64,000 bases of DNA from Ailanthus altissimus. Taxonomy: Eukaryota > Streptophyta > Magnoliopsida > Sapindales > Simaroubaceae. The translations under genes and the position numbers were made by a program. The notes beneath the pieces were generated by a model. The model was not told the DNA's origin, searched no databases, and saw nothing but the letters and a program-made list of their open reading frames with translations. Positions 36,096 to 48,779 of the stretch are shown here, in pieces (position 1 is the first letter of the stretch; each line of letters begins with the position of its first letter). Location of the stretch: NCBI GenBank assembly GCA_946807835.1, contig OX327697.1, positions 7,455,001 through 7,519,000 of the forward strand. The letters are read 5' to 3'.

Positions 36096-36420
36096 GTATT
36101 TTCTTCAACGTTTATAACAAAACTATAAAATCATGCAAAACCACTTGGCTTAAGGAGTTGAAAAATTACACGAAGAAGCTTGAAGTTTTTGTAAACAAGA
36201 AGAAGCAAATCATTAAAAGATTGAAACCTAAAAAAGACTATTACAAAAGAAGACAATGAAATGAATGAACGAAAGTAGGACTGAAAGTTGAGATTGAACA
36301 ATGAAGATAAGGACTCGTGAACTAATTGGTGCTAAGTGAAGGCAAAGAGGGGGATTCAGTGACTGAGTCTTTGAAATGATGAAGTGGGATGTGGAGAGAG
36401 TATTTAAGCAGCAAACCTGC
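36096..36420 (-). promoter_or_regulatory. Probable 5' UTR and core promoter of the DUF1645 gene
   Basis: About 300 bp upstream of the ATG, minus reads cttaaatactctctcc (TATA-like ttaaata near 36401-36406). The stretch between it and the ATG has no in-frame coding extension. Transcription start is inferred, not seen. Confidence 0.4.
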
Positions 36421-37375
36421 AGCTGCAAAAGCCAGTCTCGGTTGAATCAATAATATACTGCCCTAACAACAAAACAGCTTTCCCTTCTCTAATTAAAATT
36501 ACTAATATATATTATTAGTTTACCGAATTTAATAAAGTTAATTTTTTGAAAAATAGAGAAATAAAAAATAATTAAAAAATTAAATAAAAATAAAGGTACG
36601 AACTGAGGTTTAATATTAAGACATTAACTGTGATATTATATTAATTTATTATTTAATTCAAAAATTTATATTAATAACTGAAGATTTTCTATTACTTTTA
36701 AATTTTAAATTAATTTTTTTATTAGTATTTGGAAACAAAACTAAATTGTTAAGGTGGCAAAGGAATTAAAGTTTTTCATAATCAAATTTTTATGTGGTAG
36801 ATTTGAGTCACCATGCCCTTTTTTTTTTCTTTATAGTTGTAATGTAATAATATAAAATAAAAACATAAATTAAAAATTAAATTAAAAAAATCTTAATAGA
36901 AAAGTAGAATATTTAGCTCATTATTATTATTTTAAAAATTTATGTATAACTAAAAATTAGGATAAAATTTAAATTATCCTTTTTGGTTTAATGTCAGTTT
37001 AAAATTGAATTAATTGATTTTTAAATGACGAAATCAAATTAGTTCCATTTGATTTTTATATATTTTAAAACTTATTTTTTATTTGAAATCTAATTAAATT
37101 GAATCGATCAATTATTAAAATTTTAAATTGATCAAATTAACCGAATTAATTTCCGATTGATTTGGCCACTCATCCCTATCTCTAATTTAGACGAATATTT
37201 AGGTCAATACAATATTTATCGTAAAAATTTCTATTTCAATGAGAATAAAACCTTTGACTCGCCAACTTCGAAATGCCATTGCTAGCGAGCACAACCCTTT
37301 CGAGTTTCCCCTAGGCTATTTTTAAATGGTGTTGATCCTTCTAGCAATAACAATTTGCAGAAAGAAATGAGGCCA
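36421..37375. other. AT-rich upstream region
   Basis: No gene found. 36970-37180 is a degenerate low-complexity repeat with gaatcgatcaatt and aaccgaattaa segments. Confidence 0.45.
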
Positions 37376-37384
37376 ATTTATTGG
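37376..37384. repeat. 9-bp target site duplication of MULE-1, left (caatttatt)
   Basis: It matches taatttatt at 41973-41981 at eight of nine positions. Nine bases is the characteristic duplication length of Mutator-like elements. Confidence 0.65.
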
Positions 37385-37905
37385 AAAATTTTTATAAGTA
37401 ATTCTTTTTTTTTATTATTCTTTTTTAACCAAATGTAAATTGAATATATTTTATTAACTAAATTTTTTATTTTTGAACACATTTATCCTAATATCAAAAT
37501 TTAACTTATTTTCACACTTTTCATCGAAAATCATCAAAAATATTTGAACTTTCACAAAATTCATTAGATCGAAAATTTTGAAGTTATCATTGCATAGATT
37601 GAAGCTTATACAATATATTTTTTATTTCAAAAAAAAAAGAAATTGATGATTTTTGATAAGTTTTGTTAAAATTTTAAAAAATTTAAATTTATTTAGAAAA
37701 TTATTAGAATTTATATTTGAAGTTGGAAATAGATGAAATTATTGAATTATATGTGAAAAATATGCTAGAATGGTGTAAGAAACGTTGAAAATAGGTAAAA
37801 CAAATGATATTTTTGAGTATATTATCGCGATGCAGACAGCGGTCGGAGCGGTGGCCGGCTGTCGTTGCCAATCTTTGGGTCATCTCGAGCACGAGATGGT
37901 CCCGT
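37385..37905 (+). repeat. MULE-1 left terminal inverted repeat
   Basis: The outer part is AT-rich; the inner part from 37825 is GC-rich (gcggtcggagcggtggccgg). It contains a hairpin catctcg-agca-cgagatg at 37881-37898 that is conserved in the other arm with a different loop. Confidence 0.8.
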
Positions 37906-38468
37906 GATGCACCTTAAGGGCGCATCGCGGACGCAATGTTCACGATGCCGCACTGTTATTCTACGTGGCACCTATATAGAATGCCACGTGGCGCAATTTT
38001 TTTAAATTTTTTTAAATTTTTTGAAATAAATTAAATTTAATGTTATTTAAATTAAATAGATTAAATTAAATTCTTTTTTTAAAAATTTAAAATTAAATGT
38101 AATTTTATTTAAATTAAATAAAATCTAATTTAGAATTATGGATCTAATAGATTAAGTAATTAATTAATATGTTGCTTAAATGACTCATTAATTTTGGTTT
38201 GTAACATTATTTATTATTGTGAGTACCTTTTGTAATTATAATTTCTATATGATTATTTTTATTTTAATATATAATTAATTATTATAATATGTTGATTAAT
38301 ATGTTAGTAATTAATTATTATAATATGTTATTTGTATGTCTGTTAAATTAATCGTTTGTAAATTTTATTTGGTAAATCATATTGTATGTTATTTTTAAAA
38401 TATATGTATGCATGTTATTATTTTTTCTAATATTAATTTCTTTTGTTTATTTGTTTTAATTGTTACAG

Positions 38469-41300
38469 TAAAGAGAACGTATCGAAAACATATAAAATTT
38501 CAGAGCATATATTTTTTCGTGCATCAGTGACGACTTATGCAAAGATGTGGGGTCTAAATTGTATAAAAGATAAATTGACAAAAAATCAGAAAATATTATT
38601 TAGGCAGACGTGTATGGGGCATTTCTTAGATATATTAGATTTGACATTCTTTGATATTTTAGTGCACGAGTTATTGTTGCGTGAGGTGCATACCTCTAAT
38701 TTAGAAGATGAGATGTGGTTTTATATAGGGAGGAAATGCATCCGATTTAGCCGACAGGAGTTTGTACTAATCACCGAATTACAAATGCGAAATTACCCAC
38801 CCGCCGAGCAGCTGCATAGGAAATTGAGCACTTGATTATGGGATATATATTTTTTGGAGTAAAAAAATTATCTTACATATTTCTTAATAAATAGTACGGA
38901 CGTCTGAATTTGACAGATATGGAGATGCAGATGCAGTAAAGTTGAGTTTATTTTATTTTATGCATCGTATTTTGATCTCACCTGACGAGCTTAGTGGGAT
39001 TTAAAATTTTGTTCTATGTTTAATAGACAACTTTGATGAGTTTAATAAGTATCCATGGGACAATATTGCATGGACCGTGCTTCATAACTCACTTAAGAAG
39101 GTTGTATTCTAAAAACTTGAGAAAATAAATAGGAAAAGTTTTGCATAGAAGAAGTTTGAGAGTTACAACATGTATAAATTTTCGCACGCATTTCTGGTAC
39201 GCCATACTTTTCTTATACTTAACTTTTTGATCTTAATTATTTATTTATTTTGTATACACCAAACTTATATTTTAAAAATAATTATATTAGGTATGGATTT
39301 TCGAGGCAATTCCAGCGTACGGAGAGATTTTTTGTTATCATTATGGTGATCGTTTTTCTCGTATTTTAAATTGGACGACTCGAGGGACTCCACAATTTGA
39401 TGACGTTTAGAATACAATATTAGGAAAAGATTTAGTATGTATTGATATTAATGAAAAATATATTGGTTTATAACTTTTATTTTATTTTAAGCGTAACTTA
39501 ATATTATATTTATAGTTTCTTTCGGTACATCGTAAATTAATACCAAAAGACCATGAGAAGAAATAGGCAATTGTGCAACTGGTTAGACGTGTAGGCATTC
39601 CAAGCAAAAGTTATGCTAGGGACTTACCAAATATGTCTGATTACAGCGAGAGCAAGCGCCTCAGGACTTATGCACATTTTAGCGACCCTAACGATGATGT
39701 TATAGATGTGGAGGGAGATTGATATGAATGGACAAAACCACAATTGTCAGCACCAGTGCCAGAAGCAACGGTATATTACTTTTTTACGTGATTAACTAAA
39801 AACAAATTCCATATATTTCTAAAAAAGTCATTAACTATGGTTATGTTTCTTGTAGTCTGAATACAGTGCCTGCAGACCATGGCGTAACACATCAGATTGA
39901 GCAACTGCGAGAGGAGATGATTAAGAGATTTGAGCGTACTGAAGCTGCACTTCTACAGAGAATGGACAAAGATAGAGATGAAATTTTTTCAAGGGTTGAT
40001 GAACTTCGGACCGATCTTACACAGCAGATGCAGCAGATAATGATGTGCTTTAGGCAATCATGCTCATTCCAACAGAACGAAAGCCATAATATGGTAAGCA
40101 AAATAAATTTAAATTTGCAATAATTTTTCCTTACCTTAATTGCAGTTTGATTTATTTTAATATATACATATATTTTAGTTTGGAGAGAACAAATCAGCAG
40201 GCTGTCAATATGGTTTTCAGACCCCAGCTACTGGTCATGATATACTGCCCCAACCACTGATTGACAGTCCTGTAAGTGTTGAGATCTTACCTGTCCCGCA
40301 TAAGAGAGTGAGTCAATTTGGGAAATCGTATAAGGCTGCATGGTATTTGCACACCCCATATACAAATCCATTTTCACAAATGATACATGAGAAGAAAAAA
40401 ATTGAAATTGAAGTACAACTTCAAGCAGACATGAATCCATTGCAGCCACATAGGCTTAGCTATCATAGTTGAGTTTCAGGCCTGGATGGACAAGGATGAG
40501 GGTGTAGTCATCTTACCTGGGCTTGACACTAACCCGGCATGGTTTCAAAAATTGTTACACAGTTAGCTGGATGACTTTGTAAGTAAAATATATATTCAAT
40601 AATTTTATCTCATTTTAATTTTATTTATTTAAATTTACACATTCACTTGACGGTAATTGTTTATTAATGCAGCATATTAGTGAGTATTTGAAGGTGATTC
40701 GGCTTAGGCAAAACAATTGCACTAATCCATTACCCCAATTGTCCACTTTTGTGAATTCATACTTCTGTGAATTCGTATTTCTTTGTGAGTACTGAATTAA
40801 ATTAATTATATTTTCTTATTTCATCTTTATTGATTATTCGATGGCCCTGCATTTTTAGGAGACTTTTATACTCCTTTATGAGGAACACAAAAACAACATG
40901 ACTAGCATTGTATGAAGTGATGGCATATGCCCAAGGCGCTAAAGAAGATTTACTCGGTGCACGTATGTAGATTAAGGTTAATAAAGTAAAATATAATATT
41001 TTGTGTGAATGTTGTTATTTTTGTTTATAACTTGTAGTACTATTTGTGAGACTTATTTGAATTTTATGTAAGTTTATATTCCTGTCAACTACAATCAACA
41101 GCATTGGGTGACGGCTGAGGTGGACATCTTGCATCGGTAAATATTGATCTACGATTCTAGCATCAAGGGATTTGTCGATGACGTGATTGAGAATTATGTC
41201 CAGCCATTATCTACGTTGTTACCCCATTACCTAGATGCTTGTAGATTTAATGAGCAACGACAAATTACACATAGGTTCTGAGGCATGGTCAAGTTACCCC
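38469..41300 (+). pseudogene. DUF1985 / coiled-coil / Ulp1-like (C48) cysteine protease gene of MULE-1
   Basis: An acceptor-like ttgttacag precedes the first clear exon. Residues LTKNQKILFRQTCMGHFLDI, LVHELLLREVHTS and EMWFYIGRKCIRFSRQEF (38570-38790) are DUF1985. More exons follow: LSLFYFMHRIL and NKYPWDNIAWTVLHNSL (38940-39100), VWIFEAIPAYGEI (39293-39340), a coiled coil IEQLREEMIKRFERTEAALL with further heptads (39895-40060), HISEYLKVIRLRQNN (40672-40720), and the protease core VYIPVNYNQQHWV with catalytic His at 41102-41104. The Asp in IYDSS is at 41153-41155. The expected Gln and DCG-Cys segment is not found before the right inverted repeat. Several in-frame stops exist, so it is a broken gene. 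Confidence 0.78.
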
Positions 41301-41451
41301 ATCACTAGAACTCTCCTATTTTTCTCCAAAATAAATAACAATTGCATCATATTCTATAGGACCTGGAAAAAAAATGATAATTTATAAAATTATTTAAAAA
41401 AAATTAAAATAATTATTTAAAAATAAAAAAAATGAAAATTATGCGCGTGAT

Positions 41452-41972
41452 TGCACATCTCGGGTCCGAGATGGCCCCGGGATGCCTAAATTGACGACAG
41501 CCACACCAGCCGCCATTTGATTTTTGCCAAACACACTAGAAATCTTATTTTTAGCCGGATTTTAACGTCTTTTACACCGTTCTAACTTATTTTTCACATT
41601 TAATTCATTAATAACACCTATTTTTAACTTTAAATGTAAGTTTTATCTAATTTCTAACTAAAATTAATTTTTTTTAAAAAGTTTAAAAAACTTACCAAAT
41701 TTGGCTATTTCTTTGATTTAAAGTGATAAATATGCTCAGTAACACTCGATTTTCGCAACAACAACTTCAAAAATATTTGATCATCAATATACTTCTTAGT
41801 TCACCAATATGATTCTCAAAAATTTGGTAGAAAAAAAGAGAGAATGATATATTTTTAATATTATGACAAACGTATTCACAAATAAAATATTTAGTTAATA
41901 AAATATAATTATTTTATATTTAATTAAAAAATAATAATAAAAAAATTGAAAAATTATTCATGAATTTTTTTT
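41452..41972 (-). repeat. MULE-1 right terminal inverted repeat
   Basis: The reverse complement aligns with the left arm from its GC-rich inner end (cccgagatgtgc) to the AT-rich tip. The hairpin catctcg-ggtc-cgagatg is at 41456-41473. Confidence 0.8.
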
Positions 41973-41981
41973 TAATTTATT
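41973..41981. repeat. 9-bp target site duplication of MULE-1, right (taatttatt)
   Basis: It differs from the left copy only at the first base. Confidence 0.65.
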
Positions 41982-44900
41982 CAACTATTTATTTATTGAG
42001 TAGATAGCATTATATAAACAAATTCTACAGGCCTTTTGGCACTCCCATATGTAAAAGTCAACATATATAAAAGCAAAATTAATGGTATATCAAATCTTAG
42101 ATTAGATTTTTTTTTTCTTTTCCAAAGCAGGATTAGATACTAACTTAACGCAAAAATCACAATCAAGACTGTTGAGAAGTGACCCACTTCCAATCAAATT
42201 ATAATAATGAAAAAGTGAGATCTTTAGCTTTAATTTGATTAAGAATTGATGTATATGAATGAATCCACTACTCCAGCTATTTATTTTTATACACAAATTA
42301 ATTTTATGTCGTTGATCTTGCTTATATATACTTTGGTTACATTTGGCAAGCACCCACAATTTCTCTTATATGGCATTTTACATGTTCTTAAATCTCAATC
42401 TATACACTATGTTCAATGGTAAAATTTCAACAAACCCTATCATATTTCAATGAGTTTAAACTCAACCATGCACATAATGAGTCACCTAAATTTCGTCGTA
42501 TCTTTTACCTAAAACTTTATAAATTGCATTATTTCTTTTTTGGTTTTATTTAATATTCCACCTTATTTTGGTTGTGATTCTTAATTATGACATTATTTGT
42601 CGAATTGATGCTAGCTTAATGAAATATTTGATCATCATCTCTCCAACTTTGAAAACAAGAACAAGAACAAGACCATTTTCAATTTCATTTTTGGCCTTAG
42701 CCATTAACAACAACAACAACCTCTAACAACAACAACAATAACAATAACTCTAGTCTTAATATTTTCAAATCACATGTTCACAGAATCAGACGATGACAAG
42801 ATCCAAAAATATTCTCAAGTGTCTAATCTAATAATTGCATAGACATCAACAACTATTGCCAATACAAAGAAATCCTGAATAGTTTTCTCCTTAAAATCTG
42901 AAAATTAAAAATAAAGGAGGCCAAAAATTAAGTGGATCAAGAATTCATCTTAAAATAATTTTCAAATCAGACCACCTCATTATTCTATGGTAGAGTGAGA
43001 AATTTTTAGCATAAAAGGGAAGGTTAAGAACCCAAATAATTTATCATTGTCTAACAACAAATTTCAACAAAATTTAATATTACAACATACATAATTTTCA
43101 TAAAATAATTTAACCATCCATGTGTTTGGTTGATGTTGAGTTTATAAATTATTGTGAGATATAAAAATGGGGGGGAAAAGGGCACATACTTTTGCCTCCC
43201 CATTTCTTATTCCTTCTTTTCATTGTTGGTGGTTGATGGTCTAAAGGAGAAGGCCCCCGTTCACCTAATGGCCCCATTAAATACTTTTTAAGTTTCAATT
43301 TCTATCCATACATTTGGTCAAATTTTTTTTTTTTTTCTATCCATACATAATATTTTAATTTTATTTTGTGTCTCTATTTTATCTAACTTTGCCCACTTGC
43401 CATGTGACCAAATTCTAAAAGAAAGTACAAAACACACCTTGGAGCCTTATGCTTTGCAATCCACATAAATTTGAAAAAAAAAAAAGCTTTTGTTCATACA
43501 TTGATGGATATGTGACATATTTCAAGACCAATTTTCTAATAATAAGAAGAAGAAATGAGAAATACATCTAAGATAATTATAATTTATGTTTGTTTTGCAA
43601 ATCATATCTTTAAAAAAGAATATATCCCAACAATTGTTTTCGAAATATGAACCATTTTTTTTAATATATAGTTAGTTTTTATATTTTAGAATCAAAATAT
43701 TGGACACAAGCAAGAAGGTCATGATCAGGGTCCTAAAGTTGAGAGATGTCTAGTGCCTTACACTTAAGCCATGAAGCATTATCCATATTTTGATAAAGGA
43801 CAAGAATTTGTTTTAATATATAAATTGGATAGTGACTTTTTAAAGAAAACAAGTTATTTAGATAGAGAAATAAGAAGAGTGTCAATTTATTTTTTGATGG
43901 AAGAAAAGTGTTAATGTTAATCACGATTGCATTAGTCGTTATTTATAAATTAATTATGTCCCTCACTTTAATATTTATATTGTGTTAATAAAATTGCGGT
44001 AGATATAAAATATTAAAACATATATAATTTCTTATTATAAAATGTGTAACCCTTTTAAAAGAATATAATATATAGTACCATGCTTTTAAATTATATGTTA
44101 TGTACTAAAATAAAGGTAGCAATTCATTTTATTTCATCATATTTGTGTTGTGTCAAAATAAGACATATATGATCTTTTAATTAATAAAGTAAAAAAAAAT
44201 CAAAACATGAATACATATTTATGACTTAATGGTTAAAGTGTAATTATTATTTATAAAGTAAATTAAATTTGTATGCCGCTCAGCCAAGAGTTGGTTTAAA
44301 GTTTAAAGATTGTGGATGAACCAAACTTTGAGGGCCAAAAGTAAATGGTGCCCAACAGCAACCAAGAGCTATATGTTATGGCCTACGTGAAGAAAACCCT
44401 AAATTGCTGCATTTGCCTTGTCTTCACGAGGCAGAATATTCAATATCACAGTCCCAGAGCGAAATTAAAATAAAATTTAATGGAAAGTTCTTAAGTTGAA
44501 ATCAATCCAACATTATTTCTCTTGTAAATGAACAAGAAATGAGGTCACCCACCCACCTGGGACGAAGACTTAAAATGTTTCCTGTCAGGTTAAAGGCTTT
44601 GGCTGATATCAATATTGTTCAGGTTTATTTGGAGTACTGATTACTCAATGCAATTTTCTATTATATTGTTTTGTTTGATCAAAACTGTACTAGAACAGGA
44701 GAACTCTCACAAAATTAAACACAAAAAAAGGTCCCTTGTTTCAGAAACAAATAAATGCATCTGAATTCTGAATCAACAGGCACTTGGATACTGATGAACT
44801 TCACTTTAAAAATAATGCGAGTAACGAGAGCAAAAGAAGGTAATTTGGTTGTTCAGGAATTGAAAAGTGGGTTAGATAATAATGAGGGATGAATGTTGAT

Positions 44901-45337
44901 AGTTTCCAGTTGTTCTGTTCCTTAACCTGCCGTAAGTAAGTGAATCGTATTTAACTGCTTATTCACCTGCCTCAGCTGAATAATAGATATTGCTGCTGTG
45001 ACTTGTCTGCAATTTGTATCTACTAATGGAGTAGAGGCGCCACCGACTACAAATTTAAATGAGAATTATCACCAGCAGAGTCCCAATTTTAAAATTAAAA
45101 CAGACCCCATTGACAAGGAAATAAAGTTATGGGTTTGAGCATTTGAAGTCTCATTTACTCGAGGGAGAAAGAAATGTAATGAAATTTAAGCTAAACCATT
45201 GCTCACACTCAACTGAAGTTAGTACAGGTAAGTAAAAAATTAATGAATCGAATTCAACCGAGTCAACTGAACTAAATTAATCAATTTGATTCTATTTTTA
45301 ACAATTTTAATTTGGCTTCCGAATTATATAATTAAAG
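41982..45337. other. Intergenic DNA, no supported gene
   Basis: A short (aac)n microsatellite lies at 42706-42755. The region 44280-45080 is less AT-rich and contains patches that could be exon-like, but no reading frame of useful length or recognisable peptide was found. The remainder is AT-rich. Confidence 0.5.
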
Positions 45338-45528
45338 AGTAATGCTATCATTTTTAAATGATATCTTAAATTTTGTATTCTAAATTAAAGTGTTAAATAA
45401 TTATTAAGCGGTGAAATTGTGCAAAATTTTAAATTATCTATTATACCATTTCACAATCCAATGATTACTTGATATATTATTTAAGATGAAAAATATTTGA
45501 GATAACATTTGAAAAGTATAGTATTACT
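45338..45528. mobile_element. Candidate MITE, 191 bp
   Basis: The left end agtaatgctatcatttttaa and the reverse complement of the right end, agtaatactatacttttcaa, match over about 40 bases, continuing through atatcttaaat and ttatctcaaat. There is no coding capacity. The flanks attaaag and attaaaag are similar, but an exact target duplication was not settled, so superfamily is open. Confidence 0.6.
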
Positions 45529-46329
45529 TATGATTAAAAGCAAAAGATATTGAAAAATACCCCCCTTTTTTTTAATTTTATTATGGATATACTTTTATAG
45601 CCAACAATTTTAAGACTCAACTTTATTAACTATACTCTTAATTTTCAGATTATATTACCCTCAACACTCTCAAACTACCATTTTTCCTTAAACCACTTAT
45701 CACTAAATGAAATCTTAATTTTAAAAATAGTAGATCAAGTATTTGTGCTGTGATATTTGAAGATTTACAATAAAGAACACAAGTTAAAAAATGAAAATTT
45801 AAAGAAGGGGTGAAAAGTGGTTAGTTTTAACTCATTTTCTTTCTTTCGGGGGGTATTTTTGTAAGAAATTATGAAAAATGAGTAAATTTGAAATAGTATA
45901 AGTTGAAATAAGTAGATTTAGTTGAAAAAGGCTGGAAAAAGTTGAAAAACGGTGAAATAACATTGAATTAGTGAAAGAACAAAATGGAGAATGAAGAAAC
46001 CCAGAAATTCTCATGCCTTGCATGCGAGGCGTAAGGATGGGTTGCATGCCATGACTCATATTGTGCGTGACTTCTATTCGCGCGCAAGACATGTACTTTA
46101 TTAGCCGTCTCACCACGCCTCATGTTTTTTCAAAATTTAATTTTTTAATTAATTCAATATTTATTTAATATTTTTTCTTTTGTTATAGGTGCTATATAGT
46201 ATGAGTCAATCTTTGTACTCCTCAAAGGAAAATAGGAGAGCTCTAGTAATGGAGAAAAGAAATATACTGGGTTTTGTATCTTAGGTATTGTGATTCTAAA
46301 AAATGTCAATTGTGAATAGCTATTAAACA

Positions 46330-46845
46330 GAGTGTGTTTTGCATTAGAAGTTAATAACGTGGAGCATAGGGTGTCAATGAAATTTTTTATGGATGCATAG
46401 AAGTATAAGTTGAGACTTATTGAAATTAGAGACAACAATGATGTTATGTTCTTTATAAAGATTAATAAAAGATCGTTATATCCTATTTGTAAAACACTAA
46501 AACTTAGAGCTCCTATATGTGAAGAAGATGCACAAGTGCCTATTCAAAACCAACCACTGTGCCATAATTAATTTATGTCAACAAGTGGTAACAACTAAGT
46601 GAGTTGTATAGTTCTACTAATACCAACTTTTGTGCATCCTATAAATACCACATGTGACAATCATGATTATTTCCCACCTATGTTTAATAAAGACCTAACA
46701 TATACATACTTTGATAGTGAAACAGATGAGGATGTTGATAGTATCGAAATTGATGATGATGTGGAAGAATATGAAGGATTGGATGACGTTCAGGAAGGCA
46801 AACATTGTTATATTTCTAATACCTTCATTAATGAGGATACATAGG
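46330..46845 (+). pseudogene. MULE transposase (MuDR-type) N-terminal remnant
   Basis: One frame reads LEVNNVEHRVSMKFFMDA, then KLRLIEIRDNNDVMFFIKIN, and at 46599-46844 an acidic segment (DSETDEDVDSIEIDDDVEEY). A central RDNNDVMFF-like motif followed by an acidic linker is usual at the N-terminus of plant MULE transposases. The MuDR zinc-binding and DDE catalytic parts are absent. Identification rests on this motif only. Confidence 0.5.
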
Positions 46846-47149
46846 TATATACATCTGCGTTTAGTTGGTCTTCGAGTTCAGGCTTCCTTTTCTCTACCTG
46901 TTTAAGCATGGGATTTATAAACGGCGTGTGCTTGACCCATTCGGGCTTGTATTGCTGTCCAAACATACTCATGTCTCAAGATGTATCAGGTGGTATAATT
47001 TGGATACTATTGAAATAGTCAACCTGGAATGCATAATGTTGGCCTGAAATATGCACGTCTTTAATCATGTCATATGGATATTGAAACAAAAAAATGCAAC
47101 AATTAGAGTCTACAATTTAGCTAAGTTAGTAAATAAATCGTTATATATA

Positions 47150-48770
47150 TTACCTTACCATTATTTTATACGAGGCCGCCTAAAATGATGTTCACTAGAA
47201 GTATTATGTCATCATTTTAATCTCCTTCATGATGTCGCCCTGAACCCGATCCACTCTTTGCAAGACCAACTCTCGATCATAGTTCATTCATTGCAGTAAC
47301 TCAGCCTTATTCACTTTTAACTACTCACGTAACTAATCAATTTCTCTCGTCAACATCATAAGACGCTGTGTTAGTATGGTCAAACTGTACAAACATAATC
47401 ATATTTTGTAATAAAATAAGTTTAGTGATTACTTTTATGGTTGCCAAGAAATTACAATAATTAAAATTGTTAAGAATTTATACCATCGTTCTAGAGACTT
47501 TTAGATCCTCGTCTACATCTACATTCACATTCACATCCCCACTGGGGTGACTAAATCGAATGGAGCATATTTCATACTATACATGACCCGTATATAGTAG
47601 GTCCTCAGCATAAATCCTTGAAGGGATCCTTAAGTTCTAGAGCCTTTGGACAAGCTCCTCTTGTTATACATGTTTTTACGATACTAGCTTATGATGTATT
47701 AAAACAGTCTACAAAACTAATAATTAAGAATTTATGTATTACAATTGGAAACTAGGTAGTTAATACTTATAATATAATATAGATAATAAAATGAAGTGAA
47801 GCACAACATATATGCTCATGCTTCAAAAACATTTCCTTGATATTTATCAATTGCGGAGTTTCACTGCTCACCAGTTTAACATACGAAGGAAGCGATTAGC
47901 AACTCAACGTGCAAATATTTTACCACAGACTGGTATGGCCTCGTATATCCACACATAATAATTAATTAAGAACAACAAATGAGACTTGGTAAAAGTAAAT
48001 AACTACATCTACAATCAATAATAAGGCTAGAATTACGTAACAAAAAAGTAAATAAAAAACCTAACACATTTCTCTTTGCTATCCGTAGGCTCAATTTTTA
48101 CTTTGTTTAACTTTCAAGGCACGCTATGCTAAGTGAATTATAGAGGGCGGACCATGCTATATTTCCCGATAGATAATTATTGAACTCCTTCAAATCATCC
48201 ATGATGCGTACAAAGTACTGAACCTCTCTGCGGTTGTCTCACAGTAATAACAATTTATAAATTAAATACATCAAACTACTTTTACCTTGTCTTCGCTATT
48301 GATGTTTGTAAAGTTCATATCATTGTACCACTGACTAAATTTCCTGTACATCAAACATATTATCTCTGCCTAGTATTGCTTTCACAGTCAACTCAATAAT
48401 TTTCTCTCCAAATCTCAGACGGGCAAATAATCTCTCGTTCGCAGCCCCCTAATCAATACAGCCTTCCTGCAAGAAAATTGAATCCGCCTACTACATATCG
48501 GAAATCACAGTTCCTCATACAACTTAACAGTGTGCACCTATCGTAACAAGATTTGGTGCACCAACATCCCTAAAACAATATTAGATTGTAAGTCTAAGAA
48601 CTGCCACTTACAAGTATCCTTGAACATTGCCAATTGATTTTTCGTCAACTTTTGTTGTATAAAAGTATTTGCCCGAAGGCTCATAGCTATTGACAGAGCT
48701 ACAAATTAGAACTCCTTCATCGAAATTTTGTACTCATTAGAAACGTATTTCTTCCTAAAAAATTAAATGA
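47150..48770 (-). pseudogene. DUF1985 / coiled-coil remnant of MULE-2
   Basis: On minus near 48660-48440: KLTKNQLAMFKDTCKWQFLD, then LGMLVHQILLR, VHTVKLYEEL and RRIQFSCRKA. These parallel the MULE-1 segment LTKNQKILFRQTCMGHFLDI and what follows, residue block by block. Stops replace residues after QILLR and YEEL. Near 47360-47200 LKVNKAELLQ, DRELVLQRVDRVQGDIMKEI parallels the MULE-1 coiled coil. No protease catalytic segment was found on this side. Confidence 0.72.
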
Positions 48771-48779
48771 AAATTCAAT

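Larger units (their letters stand above)
37385..41972 (+). mobile_element. MULE-1: Mutator-like element carrying a Ulp1-type protease gene
   Basis: It has long diverged terminal inverted repeats (about 37385-37905 against 41452-41972) and a near-perfect 9-bp duplication. They can be aligned by eye through atattttattaactaaat, gtgaaaaata and ggctgtcgt-type blocks. There is no transposase. The cargo is a broken multi-exon gene of the DUF1985 plus Ulp1/C48 type. This matches the known class of plant MULEs carrying ULP-like genes (KI-MULEs in Arabidopsis, CUMULE in melon). It would depend on another element for movement. Confidence 0.82.

Noticed and set aside
39892..40101. 69-codon ORF on minus
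   Set aside because: Antisense of the coiled-coil exon of MULE-1.
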